Part shown: positions 7,152 through 14,366 of the stretch, piece after piece
Numbering within the stretch: the first letter of the stretch is position 1
How the letters are laid out: each line of letters begins with the position of its first letter
Made by a program: the position numbers and the translations under genes
Notes under the pieces: generated by a model
What the model saw: the letters and a program-made list of their open reading frames with translations, nothing else
The model's database searches: none
What the model was told of the DNA's origin: nothing
Origin: Patescibacteria group bacterium
GTDB taxonomy: Bacteria > Patescibacteriota > UBA1384 > CAILIB01
Length of the DNA stretch: 26,156 nt
Direction of reading: 5' to 3'
NCBI GenBank assembly: GCA_018968785.1
Contig: JAGWZN010000001.1
Location: 1 to 26,156 of the forward strand

Positions 7152-8147
7152 TTAACCCTTCTTACTCTTCCGCTTAATAACAGCCATTGCCGCTTCCCCA
7201 ATGTCTTTCGCCCGCAGTCCGTAGGCGTCCATCAGCTCGGCCGGGGTGCCGGATTCACCAAAGATGTCACGCACGCCGACCCGTCGCAAAGGCACCGGAT
7301 ACTTTTCACCAATTAACTCAGCCAAGGCGCCGCCTAGGCCGCCGTTTATCTGCGCTTCTTCAGCGGTAACTAAGGCGCCGGTTTTCTTTACGGAGGCAAT
7401 AATCGTCTCTTCATCCAGCGGCTTCACCGTCGGCACCGCCAACACCTCAACTGATATTTTCTTTCGGGCCAGCGCGGCTGCCGCCTGTAGCGCCTCGTAC
7501 ACCAGCGGGCCGTTAGCGCAGACTGTGACGTCGGTTCCACTCCGCAACAGATTGGCTTTACCGATTGTAAACGGAGTTTCCGGCACGGTAACGGTGGGAA
7601 CTTTATCTCGACCGAAACGGATATAGACCGGGCCGTGATGCGCGATTGCCGCCTCCACCACCTTGCGCGTTTCGACGATATCGGTCGGAACAATCACTAC
7701 CAAATTGGGAATCACCCGGGTAATGGCGACATCCTCCAGCGCCTGATGGGTTGCGCCATCCGGACCAACCGAAATACCGGCATGGGCGCCGATAATCTTC
7801 ACGTTGGCTTCCGAGTACGCTACCGATACTCGCAGTTGATCCCAGTTCCGGCCGGGATTAAATACGGCGTAGCTGGCGACAAACGGGATTTTTCCCGAAA
7901 GCGCCAGGCCGGCGGCAATGCCCATCATATTCTGCTCTGCGACCCCGGTTTGCACGAACCGATCCGGAAAAGCCTCGGCAAATGCCGATATTTTAATTGA
8001 ATCGGTCAGATCGGCGCATAAGGCCATAACCTTCTTATTTTTCCGTCCGGCTTCCAGCAACGCTTCGCCGAAGCCGACCCGGGACATGGCCATCTCCGCC
8101 TTGTCCAAGTCACTGATGATAGGTACGGTTTTGTCTATTTTGCTCAT
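7152..8147 (-). CDS. Transketolase, C-terminal subunit (split gene)
   Basis: A 331-residue protein covering the pyrimidine-binding and C-terminal domains of transketolase. The TPP-activating Glu71 is in TGVAEQNMMG. Other family motifs are ADLTDSIK, SYAVFNPGRNWDQLR, HAGISVGPDGATHQALED and PVYIRFGR. With the N-terminal subunit it moves a two-carbon ketol unit between sugar phosphates in the non-oxidative pentose phosphate pathway. The ATG at 8147 overlaps the TGA of the upstream subunit (ATGA) and has AGGGGAA upstream, so the two halves are made together. The arrangement is the known two-gene form, not a frameshift: the N half ends cleanly and this half has its own start signals. TTG at 8228 is an unlikely alternative start. 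Confidence 0.95.
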   Translation of the reverse strand: MSKIDKTVPIISDLDKAEMAMSRVGFGEALLEAGRKNKKVMALCADLTDSIKISAFAEAFPDRFVQTGVAEQNMMGIAAGLALSGKIPFVASYAVFNPGRNWDQLRVSVAYSEANVKIIGAHAGISVGPDGATHQALEDVAITRVIPNLVVIVPTDIVETRKVVEAAIAHHGPVYIRFGRDKVPTVTVPETPFTIGKANLLRSGTDVTVCANGPLVYEALQAAAALARKKISVEVLAVPTVKPLDEETIIASVKKTGALVTAEEAQINGGLGGALAELIGEKYPVPLRRVGVRDIFGESGTPAELMDAYGLRAKDIGEAAMAVIKRKSKKG

Positions 8148-8977
8148 GCCGGTTCCCCTACTTTTTGTAGCCAGAGATCTTCCAACGCCTTTTCCGCTTC
8201 TTCCGGTTTTGGCGCCACCCCATGCCATTTATAATTACCTTCCATAAAATCCACCCCTTTGCCCGGCACCACGTTAGCCATAATGCAAACCGGGCGTCCG
8301 GAAACCTGTTTCGCTTGATGAAAAGCGCGCAGTACCTCTTTCATATTATTTCCGTCAATTTCAATTACCTCCCAATTAAAGGCCCGGTACTTTTCGGCAA
8401 AGGGATCAAGCGGCATCACCGTTTCCGTGTCACCTTCTATTTGAATCCGATTCCGGTCCACAATCACGGTTAGATTGTCCAACTTTCGGGCGGCCGCGAA
8501 CATTACCGCTTCCCAAATCTGACCCTCATCATGTTCGCCGTCACTGGTTACACAATAAATCCGATGATTTTCCCCATCCAGCCGTGCCGCCAGCGCCATC
8601 CCAACCGCTTGCGAAAGACCTTGGCCAAGCGGACCGGACGTGGTTTCCAGACCCGGCATTGCCAGATTATGCGGATGGCCCTGCAGCCGGGTTCCAAACT
8701 TCCGCAAGGTTAACAGCTCTTTGCGGGGAAAATAACCGGACTCGGCCATAGCGGCGTACCGCACCGGACAGGTGTGGCCGCAGGAGAGAATCAAACGATC
8801 CCGGCCTGGCCATTCCGGTTTTTTCGGATCGTGGCGCATTACTTCAAAGTAAAGAGCCGCGTAGATATCAGCCATTCCAAGTGCCCCTCCCGGATGACCG
8901 GAGCCGGCTTCCTCCAACATCACAATGATATCCTCACGAATAGCCAGCGCCCGGCGTTCCAACTGTTCGATTGTCAC
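8144..8977 (-). CDS. Transketolase, N-terminal subunit (split gene)
   Basis: A 277-residue TPP-binding domain of transketolase. SGHPGGALG (about 26-34) and TSGPLGQGLSQAVG (113-126) are typical. The TPP/Mg motif runs from SDGEHDEGQIWEA (145-157) to DRN (174-176). The first residue of the usual GDG is Ser, a small departure that should still bind Mg through Asp146. It pairs with the downstream C-terminal subunit. The start is GTG, with a G-rich ribosome site (AAGGGGGG) just upstream. A 54-base gap separates it from gap, the largest gap within the operon, and no convincing promoter is seen there. Confidence 0.95.
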   Translation of the reverse strand: MTIEQLERRALAIREDIIVMLEEAGSGHPGGALGMADIYAALYFEVMRHDPKKPEWPGRDRLILSCGHTCPVRYAAMAESGYFPRKELLTLRKFGTRLQGHPHNLAMPGLETTSGPLGQGLSQAVGMALAARLDGENHRIYCVTSDGEHDEGQIWEAVMFAAARKLDNLTVIVDRNRIQIEGDTETVMPLDPFAEKYRAFNWEVIEIDGNNMKEVLRAFHQAKQVSGRPVCIMANVVPGKGVDFMEGNYKWHGVAPKPEEAEKALEDLWLQKVGEPA

Positions 8978-9031
8978 CTTCCCCCCTTATTCTCTCAACT
9001 TATTACCAACAATTAACCGTAATATGAATCG

Positions 9032-10042
9032 CTATATTGATTGGCCAAGCAGAATCGCCTGCTCAACCAGACGGTTGCTGTAACCCCATTCATTATCATA
9101 CCAGGCTACCACTTTCACAAAATTACCGCCGATAACCCGGGTAAGCGAAAGGTCGACAATGGCCGAATGGCTATTTCCCTTAAAATCGCTGGAAACCAAC
9201 TCGTCCTCGCTCACATCTAAAATACCGGCAAACCGCGGTTTCTTACTGGCGGCAATCATGGCGTCGTTGATTTCTTCCACTGTCACATTCTTTTTGAGCA
9301 CGGCCGTGATATCGGAAATTGACACCACAATGGTCGGCACCCGGAAGGAGAGACCGTCAAACTTGCCTTTCAGCATGGTGAGACTCTCCGTGGTGGCAAT
9401 GGCGGCACCGGTAGAAGTCGGCACAATGTTCTGGGCCGCCGCCCGCGCCTCCCGAATATCCTTTGCCGGCCCGTCCTGCAACATCTGGCTTTGCGTATAA
9501 GAGTGGATGGTGGACATCAGCGCTTTTTCAATTCCGAACTCCTCCTCAAGCACCGCCATCACCGGCGTAATACAGTTGGTGGTACAGGAAGCGTTATTAA
9601 TAATTTCGGCATCGCCGTCGGTCGGGTTGACTCCCATAACATGAGTAGGCGCCGGATCGTTTCCTTTGGACGGCGCGGAAATAATAACCCGCTTCGCGCC
9701 GGCTTTGAGGTGAGCGCCGGCGGTCTCCTTATCCAAAAACCGTCCGGTCGATTCAATGACCACATCAGTATCCGCTTTGCCCCAGGGAAGCATAGCCGGA
9801 TCTTTTTCGGTGTAGACATGGATTTTGTGACCGTCAACCGTGATACTGTTCTCGTCATACGTTACCGAATACTTATACTCGCCGTAGGCAGTGTCATGCT
9901 TCAGTAGTTGGGCCAATGTTTTTGTGCTGGTCAGATCGTTCAGCCCGACAATCTCACAGGCGTCCCGATGCTCAAACGCCACCTTCAATGCGTTTCGGCC
10001 GATGCGGCCAAATCCGTTAATGCCAATCCGTACCTTTTTCAT
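9032..10042 (-). CDS. gap: Glyceraldehyde-3-phosphate dehydrogenase, type I
   Basis: A 336-residue enzyme of normal length. GINGFGRIGR (about 7-16) binds the cofactor. The catalytic Cys153 lies in ASCTTNC. STGAAIATT and WYDNEWGYSNR close the substrate site. It oxidises glyceraldehyde 3-phosphate to 1,3-bisphosphoglycerate in the cytoplasm. Asn-Asp at residues 35-36 after the second strand suggests NAD preference, by analogy to the usual Asp that binds the adenosine ribose. The ATG overlaps the TGA of rpe (ATGA), so translation is coupled. Placement with the pentose phosphate enzymes suits a cell that makes triose phosphate through transketolase. Confidence 0.97.
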   Translation of the reverse strand: MKKVRIGINGFGRIGRNALKVAFEHRDACEIVGLNDLTSTKTLAQLLKHDTAYGEYKYSVTYDENSITVDGHKIHVYTEKDPAMLPWGKADTDVVIESTGRFLDKETAGAHLKAGAKRVIISAPSKGNDPAPTHVMGVNPTDGDAEIINNASCTTNCITPVMAVLEEEFGIEKALMSTIHSYTQSQMLQDGPAKDIREARAAAQNIVPTSTGAAIATTESLTMLKGKFDGLSFRVPTIVVSISDITAVLKKNVTVEEINDAMIAASKKPRFAGILDVSEDELVSSDFKGNSHSAIVDLSLTRVIGGNFVKVVAWYDNEWGYSNRLVEQAILLGQSI

Positions 10043-10689
10043 GCTCCTCCTGATACTAATTGAGTAAAGTATTGTATGCTTTGGGTGATATTTTGCGCTA
10101 CAAACAGTTGCGAATTCATGACGAACCGACTGACTCCCGCCTTCTGCAACTGGCGAATATTATCTTCGGAGACGCCGCCATCCACCGCAATGACCGCTTT
10201 TAACTGCTGCGTCTTCACCTTTTCGATAGTAGCGTATACCGACTCCAAGAAGGGTTGACCGCTAAAACCGGGGTGAACGCCCATACACTGCACGACCTGG
10301 ATTGGCAGATCAGCGTATGACTCAACTTCAGTATCGGGATTAATCACTAATCCAACCTCGGAGAAATAGTTGCCCGCGTCATGTATGGCGGCGGCACACT
10401 CTTCCATTGAACCAAACGCTTCCCGGTGAATAAGCACGCGGCTGACACCGGCTACCGTCAGGTCGGAAAAGTACCGCTCCGGCCGGTATGTCATCAGATG
10501 CGCTTCCAAACTTAGCCGAGTGGAGATACTCATAATTTCATGCGGCATCACCGTAATATTCGGCACAAACTGCCCGTCCGCAAAATCAATATGAACCCAT
10601 TTCGAGCTGCTGTTTTCCACAGTTTCCAGATGAGCGACATACTCTTCCAAAGTATGGGTTAAAATGCCGGGATAGATTTCAGTCTTCAT
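10039..10689 (-). CDS. rpe: Ribulose-phosphate 3-epimerase
   Basis: A 216-residue TIM-barrel epimerase that interconverts ribulose 5-phosphate and xylulose 5-phosphate. The metal/acid-base residues are present: His33 and Asp35 in VHIDFADGQFVPN, His64 in EAHLMTYRP and Asp170 in AVDGGV. The phosphate loop is recognisable (HPGFSGQPF). It is divergent: the usual M-D-G-H after the first Asp is A-D-G-Q, and the first-strand Ser region reads YPGILTH. ATG at 10689 is preferred to TTG at 10704. Neither has a good ribosome site, and the gene overlaps the end of rpiB by 11 bases, so coupled translation is likely. Confidence 0.9.
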   Translation of the reverse strand: MKTEIYPGILTHTLEEYVAHLETVENSSSKWVHIDFADGQFVPNITVMPHEIMSISTRLSLEAHLMTYRPERYFSDLTVAGVSRVLIHREAFGSMEECAAAIHDAGNYFSEVGLVINPDTEVESYADLPIQVVQCMGVHPGFSGQPFLESVYATIEKVKTQQLKAVIAVDGGVSEDNIRQLQKAGVSRFVMNSQLFVAQNITQSIQYFTQLVSGGA

Positions 10690-11140
10690 ATCGGGTGTGC
10701 TCAATATTGTGTAGCTTTTCTAACCGTCGAACATGGCGCTCTGCCCCGGAAAACGGTGTGGAGAGGAATATCCGGGCAATTTCCAGCGCCTCCTCATTAC
10801 CGATAAAATCCGAGGGAAGCACTAAAATATTGGCGTCATTATCCCCTCTCGTCTCTTTAGCAACTGTCGGCTGCCATACAAGCGCCGCCCGAATACCCGG
10901 TATTTTGTTTGCCGCCATCTCCATGCCTTCACCGGAACGGCAGAGCAAAATACCGACCGTTTCTTTATCGGTATCTGCCGCCACCTGCTGACCAACCGCC
11001 ACCGCGAAATCCGGATAATCGGTCGACTCGGTTGAATAACTGCCGCAGTCGGTCACCGATTGGCCGTCACCGGTCAGATGTTCAATAAGGTACTTCTTCT
11101 GTTCAAAACCGCCATGATCCGATCCGACGTAGATTTTCAT
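10679..11140 (-). CDS. rpiB: Ribose-5-phosphate isomerase B (RpiB/LacA/LacB family)
   Basis: A 153-residue isomerase. The N-terminus MKIYVGSDHGGFEQK carries the Asp8-His9 pair. The active-site loop reads CRSGEGMEMAANKIPGIRAAL, with Cys67 as the expected base. Most RpiB proteins have C-G-T-G here; Arg68-Ser69 is a noticeable change. NDANILVLPSDFIG is also typical. It converts ribose 5-phosphate to ribulose 5-phosphate. It is the first gene of the operon. The ATG at 11140 is supported by a strong promoter whose -10 ends 6 bases upstream, predicting a leaderless message; no Shine-Dalgarno exists. An upstream TTG at 11167 would fall inside the promoter and is rejected. Confidence 0.92.
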   Translation of the reverse strand: MKIYVGSDHGGFEQKKYLIEHLTGDGQSVTDCGSYSTESTDYPDFAVAVGQQVAADTDKETVGILLCRSGEGMEMAANKIPGIRAALVWQPTVAKETRGDNDANILVLPSDFIGNEEALEIARIFLSTPFSGAERHVRRLEKLHNIEHTRYED

Positions 11141-11146
11141 AACCCT

Positions 11147-11175
11147 ATTATATGAAACAAAAAACACTCTGTCCA
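11147..11175 (-). promoter_or_regulatory. Consensus promoter of the carbon-metabolism operon
   Basis: On the minus strand TGGACA (11170-11175, 5 of 6) and TATAAT (11147-11152, perfect) are separated by exactly 17 bases. Only 6 bases (AGGGTT) separate the -10 from the ATG at 11140, so the predicted first transcribed base is the A of ATG. The -35 lies inside the terminator hairpin of the preceding gene. Confidence 0.75.
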
Positions 11176-11190
11176 GCTGCAGAGTGTTTT
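11156..11190 (-). terminator. Intrinsic terminator of the small acidic protein gene
   Basis: A perfect 11-bp inverted repeat (AAAACACTCTG at 11161-11171 and its complement at 11180-11190) with an 8-base loop, followed on the minus strand by a T-rich tract. It lies about 35 bases after the stop of the 49-residue gene. The same bases carry the -35 of the next promoter. Confidence 0.75.
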
Positions 11191-11225
11191 AAGTAGGCGG
11201 CAAAACCGGGATCATTGGAACGGCT

Positions 11226-11375
11226 CTAGAAGAACAGTTCCTCCAGCTCGCCATCGGTTAGCGTCATTCCCAGCGGATCATCCGTTTTTTCTTCTTCTTT
11301 CTCGACGCCCTCATCGTCATCTCCGTTGTAACTTTGTCCATACATATCAGCCGGGTCGGATTTGATTTTTCCCAT
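11226..11375 (-). CDS. Small acidic protein, 49 residues, function unknown
   Basis: The reading frame starts MGKIKSDPADMYGQSYNG, passes through an acidic stretch (DDDEGVEKEEE), then DDPLGMTLTDGELEELFF and stop. About a third of the residues are Asp or Glu. There is no signal peptide, membrane segment or Cys. The C-terminal segment could form a short amphipathic helix ending in two Phe, a form seen in short peptides that dock onto partner proteins. I do not recognise a family. Support for a real gene comes from flanking signals: a good promoter upstream, a strong terminator just downstream, and no other frame using the space. No close Shine-Dalgarno is present; AAAGG lies about 18 bases before the ATG. 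Confidence 0.65.
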   Translation of the reverse strand: MGKIKSDPADMYGQSYNGDDDEGVEKEEEKTDDPLGMTLTDGELEELFF

Positions 11376-11406
11376 AATGAGAGCTTAGTTACCTTTCTAG
11401 GAAAGC

Positions 11407-11435
11407 ATTTTATACCGGGGTTTTATCTCTGACAA
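11407..11435 (-). promoter_or_regulatory. Promoter of the small acidic protein gene
   Basis: On the minus strand TTGTCA (11430-11435, 5 of 6) is followed after 17 bases by TAAAAT (11407-11412, 5 of 6). The predicted leader is about 25 bases. An 8-bp palindrome ATACGTAT (11444-11451) lies just upstream of the -35 and could be an operator, though such short AT-rich palindromes arise easily by chance. Confidence 0.5.
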
Positions 11436-11480
11436 GTATTTATATACGTATCATATTTTGCTTATGACTTCCAGAGCCTA

Positions 11481-11717
11481 TTATGAATTATTTTCCTCAG
11501 TCGATTTCGACGGGGAAACGTTTAAAAACTCGCTCCGGTCAATCTCTTTGATGGTATTTTCCGCTTTGTCCAAGTACTCCAGAATCTCCTTCGCCACCTT
11601 CAATGCTTCTTTATGCCGGGAAATCGCCTCTTCCAGATCAATATCCGGCAATTGAAAGTATTTTTCGATCTCTTCCAACCGTTTTATCGCCTCTTGCAAA
11701 GAAAACGATGCCGCCAT
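11481..11717 (-). CDS. xseB: Exodeoxyribonuclease VII small subunit
   Basis: A 78-residue helical protein with the XseB pattern: SFSLQEAIKRLEEIEKYF, then DLEEAISRHKEALKVAKEILEYLDKAENTI. Several XseB helices wrap around the large subunit to form exonuclease VII, which degrades single-stranded DNA from both ends. It begins 5 bases after the stop of xseA, the usual gene order. The C-terminal 15 residues are polar and variable (SPSKSTEENNS). No terminator is visible downstream; the next gene has its own promoter. Confidence 0.93.
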   Translation of the reverse strand: MAASFSLQEAIKRLEEIEKYFQLPDIDLEEAISRHKEALKVAKEILEYLDKAENTIKEIDRSEFLNVSPSKSTEENNS

Positions 11718-11722
11718 ATGTC

Positions 11723-12862
11723 CTATTTACTGATTGAATGGATTGTGCCGTCCGCGATCTGGGTAATAATCAGCTCGCCGCTTCGCACCTGGGACACGCT
11801 ACGTACTATTTTCCCGGTCGCCGTGCGAGTAATGCTATACCCCCGTTTCAGCGTCTGTTCCGGAGCCAGCGCCTCTACCGTCCGTAGAACGGCCCTTACT
11901 TGATCGCGTTGACGGGAAACAAGATCTATTATCCGTTGCCGGCTGGATCGTATGCTAAACTGAACCGCCTGACGCCTCACTTGGACTGTCTGATCGGTTC
12001 GACGCCTTCCCAGCGCGGTCAGGGACTGAACCGCGTCGCGCACTTCTTGAACGGTCGGCAGGAGCAGTTGGGCGGCATTGGAAGGTGTAGCCGCCCGCAG
12101 ATCGGCACAAAAATCAGCAATGGTGCTGTCCCGCTCATGTCCGATTCCGACAATCACCGGCGCCTTGGAGCTGACAATCGCTCTCGCCACCCGCTCACTG
12201 TTAAACGCGTGCAAATCCTCCATGCTACCGCCGCCCCGGATTAAAACCACGGCATCCAAGGTGAACCGGGAGTTGAGATATTGAAACGCTTCACAAATTT
12301 CGCTCTCCGCGTCGCGTCCCTGTACCGCCACATTGGTAAAGATAAAAGTAGCCCCGGGCAGTCTATTGCGGATAATCTTCATAAAATCACCGTACCCGGC
12401 CGCTTCGGCTGAAGAAATCACCCCCACCATCGTCGGATACAGTGGAATACTCCGCTTCCGTTCCGGCGCGAACAGCCCTTCCGCCCGCAGCTTGGCCAAC
12501 AATAGATCAAACGCCCGTTTCAAGCTTCCCTGGCCTTTCGGCTCAACGCGAGAAACCGTCAAACTGAACTTGCCGCTTTTGGCATGGATCCGAGGCCTAC
12601 CTTCTATTACCACCCGCATACCGTCTTCCAGGGGAACCGTCAGTCCCTTCGCCATAATAAAGCAGCTAATCCTGACGTCTTCCTGTTCATCCTTCAGATC
12701 GAAAAAGACAAAGGCGCCACGACTGACCGTAAAATTAGCCACCTCTCCCTCAACGGAAAGGTAAACCGGATCAAGCAGCGTATTGCAAAGCCGAATCGCT
12801 TCCGCGACCCGAATCGTCGGTAGCGCGCTATCAATTTTATTGGGTAGGACTGGGAGTAGCAC
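11723..12862 (-). CDS. xseA: Exodeoxyribonuclease VII large subunit
   Basis: About 379 residues. An N-terminal OB-fold binds single-stranded DNA (VEGEVANFTVSRGAFVFFDLKDE). It is followed by the nuclease domain (VGVISSAEAAGYGDFMKII, DAVVLIRGGGSMEDLHAFNSE, VIVGIGHERDSTIADFCAD, ATPSNAAQLL) and a long helical region ending in the family-typical LKRGYSI. It is shorter than the roughly 450-residue E. coli protein, mainly in the helical stalk. The start is unclear. The frame stays open to 13009, but that part overlaps the DsbA-like gene and has no XseA similarity. GTG at 12862 (26-base overlap) is the best candidate, without a convincing ribosome site, so coupling to the upstream gene is likely. Confidence 0.92.
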   Translation of the reverse strand: MLLPVLPNKIDSALPTIRVAEAIRLCNTLLDPVYLSVEGEVANFTVSRGAFVFFDLKDEQEDVRISCFIMAKGLTVPLEDGMRVVIEGRPRIHAKSGKFSLTVSRVEPKGQGSLKRAFDLLLAKLRAEGLFAPERKRSIPLYPTMVGVISSAEAAGYGDFMKIIRNRLPGATFIFTNVAVQGRDAESEICEAFQYLNSRFTLDAVVLIRGGGSMEDLHAFNSERVARAIVSSKAPVIVGIGHERDSTIADFCADLRAATPSNAAQLLLPTVQEVRDAVQSLTALGRRRTDQTVQVRRQAVQFSIRSSRQRIIDLVSRQRDQVRAVLRTVEALAPEQTLKRGYSITRTATGKIVRSVSQVRSGELIITQIADGTIHSISK

Positions 12863-13520
12863 GCTGCGCGGCTTGACGGATGAGCGCGGTAAGAGCGTCG
12901 CTGGTAGCGGGCAGATTAGAAAGCACCGTCCCATCAATAACGATGGTGGGAGTACCGGTGAGAGGCACCTGATTACCCTTTGCCACGTCTTTACTGATCT
13001 CGTCTTCAATACTCGGATCGTTCATGTCGGCATTAAACTGATCCGCGTTCAGACCCAGGCTGCCCGCGTAATCAGAGAGCCGGGAACCAAAACTGAACGT
13101 TGTATCGTCAGCCCATTCCGGCTGTTTTGTGTACAAAAGGTTATACATTTCCCAAAATTTGCCCTGCCGGCCGGCCGCCTCTGCCGCTTTCGCGGCTTGC
13201 ATCGCTTTGTTATGTTGCTGAAGAGGATATTGGCGGAACACAAACTGGGCGATATCCTTCGTATCGGCATAACTCCGTTCCACAATGGGGAAGTAGTTGT
13301 AGCATGCCGGACACTGGAAATCGCCGTACTCCACAACCGTTACTTGTGGGTGAGTAGTGCCACGGGTCCAGCCGCCGGCCTTTACACGGTCAGTGTAGCT
13401 GGCGCTAATCGGTACCTGGCGCGGTCCGGTCGGCTGCGGCCGCACCGCGAAGTAAATACCGCCACCAATTAACGCCGCGCACAGCACCGCCGCCACAATA
13501 ATAATAACCTTGGTATTCAT
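12837..13520 (-). CDS. Membrane-anchored DsbA-like thiol oxidoreductase
   Basis: About 227 residues. An uncleaved N-terminal membrane anchor (about 4-26) is followed by a linker and a DsbA/thioredoxin-like domain facing outside. The catalytic motif is Cys70-Pro-Ala-Cys73 in YGDFQCPACYNY. The cis-proline loop is TGTPTIVIDG. Many of the residues between them are helical, as expected for the inserted DsbA domain. The family oxidises or isomerises cysteines of exported proteins; the redox partner (DsbB or VKOR) is not in the window. The start at 13520 is chosen over 13526 because it forms an ATGA overlap with the upstream stop and has AGGA 5 bases before it. Confidence 0.9.
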   Translation of the reverse strand: MNTKVIIIVAAVLCAALIGGGIYFAVRPQPTGPRQVPISASYTDRVKAGGWTRGTTHPQVTVVEYGDFQCPACYNYFPIVERSYADTKDIAQFVFRQYPLQQHNKAMQAAKAAEAAGRQGKFWEMYNLLYTKQPEWADDTTFSFGSRLSDYAGSLGLNADQFNADMNDPSIEDEISKDVAKGNQVPLTGTPTIVIDGTVLSNLPATSDALTALIRQAAQRATPSPTQ

Positions 13521-13855
13521 AGACATCCTAAGAGTATCATACTTCCGCCAACCGTCAATCCAGCCAAGCTAAGTTGAAAAACTGTTCCCCAAAGGGTTAA
13601 TTCCACAATCAGCCACCCAAGCAAAGAAACACCGGCAATCACTGTATAGACTCTCCGTCGTTTCCGGAGTGACAGCCAACCAAATAGAACCGCTGAAAGA
13701 AAAAGCAAATCTCCCCCTAAACTCCCAAAGAGCGTCACCAGCAACGGATAACGGGCCAATTCCGGTGTCAACACACTGCTGACTTGGGCGATCAATCCAA
13801 GCGCGATCACCCCGGCACCACCCACGATAAAGGCCGATCGATACAGCCGCGTCAT
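13517..13855 (-). CDS. Small membrane protein, function unknown
   Basis: A 112-residue protein, almost all hydrophobic. There are three, possibly four, membrane segments (about 8-28, 40-61, 69-85, 88-109) with a basic loop LRKRRRVYT between the second and third. No conserved catalytic motif is evident and I do not recognise a family. ATG at 13855 is preferred to the adjacent GTG at 13858 because GGGAG sits 5 bases before it. The gene touches both neighbours by one- and four-base overlaps. It thus belongs to a coupled envelope cassette with the PH-domain protein and the DsbA-like protein, and may partner one of them. Confidence 0.72.
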   Translation of the reverse strand: MTRLYRSAFIVGGAGVIALGLIAQVSSVLTPELARYPLLVTLFGSLGGDLLFLSAVLFGWLSLRKRRRVYTVIAGVSLLGWLIVELTLWGTVFQLSLAGLTVGGSMILLGCL

Positions 13856-14358
13856 CACTGCTCCCTGGAAACGGTTGCCCGCTTGGACCGCTCCCGATCG
13901 ATATTATGCAGCAGGATATTTAAAAATTCTTGCCGATCACTGGGGCTGACGCTTATAACCCGCCAATCGCCTTTAGCTAAAGAGATAGCCAGACAGTTAC
14001 TGGAAAGCGCGAACCGCTTCCGGCGACCAAAGGAGAATAGATGGAGCAGGCCGCCCGGCTGAATGCTTTTCATCTCCCGATACGGGAAATAGAAGTACCG
14101 CAGCTGGCTATAAACCGCCAGACCATTCTCTTGCAGTTGGTACTTGGTAAAGAACATCGCGTCAATGACATACAGAGCCAGACCGATCAGCGCCACAATG
14201 AACAGAAGAGTATGCCACCAGATACTACCACGCCAAATGACGGTCGGTATGGCGATGATAAGAAACAGGAGGAAAAGAAGGCAAAATACCATCAACCACC
14301 AGTCCATCACCGGGTAAAAGTACCCGCGAACCGTTTTCTCACTTTTCATCCGCGCCAT
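13855..14358 (-). CDS. Two-helix membrane protein with bacterial PH-like domain
   Basis: A 167-residue protein. Two membrane helices (about 18-42 and 48-68) precede a small beta-rich domain with KYQLQENGLAVYSQLRYFYFPYREMKSIQP and the end pattern VISVSPSDRQEFLNILL. That layout, with a terminal S-P-x-D-x-x-x-F-L, matches YyaB-like bacterial PH domains (bPH_4 type) as I recall them. Function is unknown for the family; membrane-linked scaffolding is a guess. AAGGAGGG lies immediately before the ATG. It follows gnd by 8 bases and its stop overlaps the next start (TGATG). Confidence 0.72.
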   Translation of the reverse strand: MARMKSEKTVRGYFYPVMDWWLMVFCLLFLLFLIIAIPTVIWRGSIWWHTLLFIVALIGLALYVIDAMFFTKYQLQENGLAVYSQLRYFYFPYREMKSIQPGGLLHLFSFGRRKRFALSSNCLAISLAKGDWRVISVSPSDRQEFLNILLHNIDRERSKRATVSREQ

Positions 14359-14366
14359 AACCCTCC

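Noticed and set aside
7152..8977. Transketolase split in two, possibly a frameshift
   Set aside because: The N half ends at a clean domain boundary and the C half has its own AGGGGAA ribosome site and an ATGA overlap. Two-gene transketolases are well known.
12783..13472. Long open frame on the plus strand opposite the DsbA-like gene
   Set aside because: It is a shadow: the minus strand encodes a CPAC oxidoreductase with a membrane anchor, while the plus frame shows no domain pattern or start signals.
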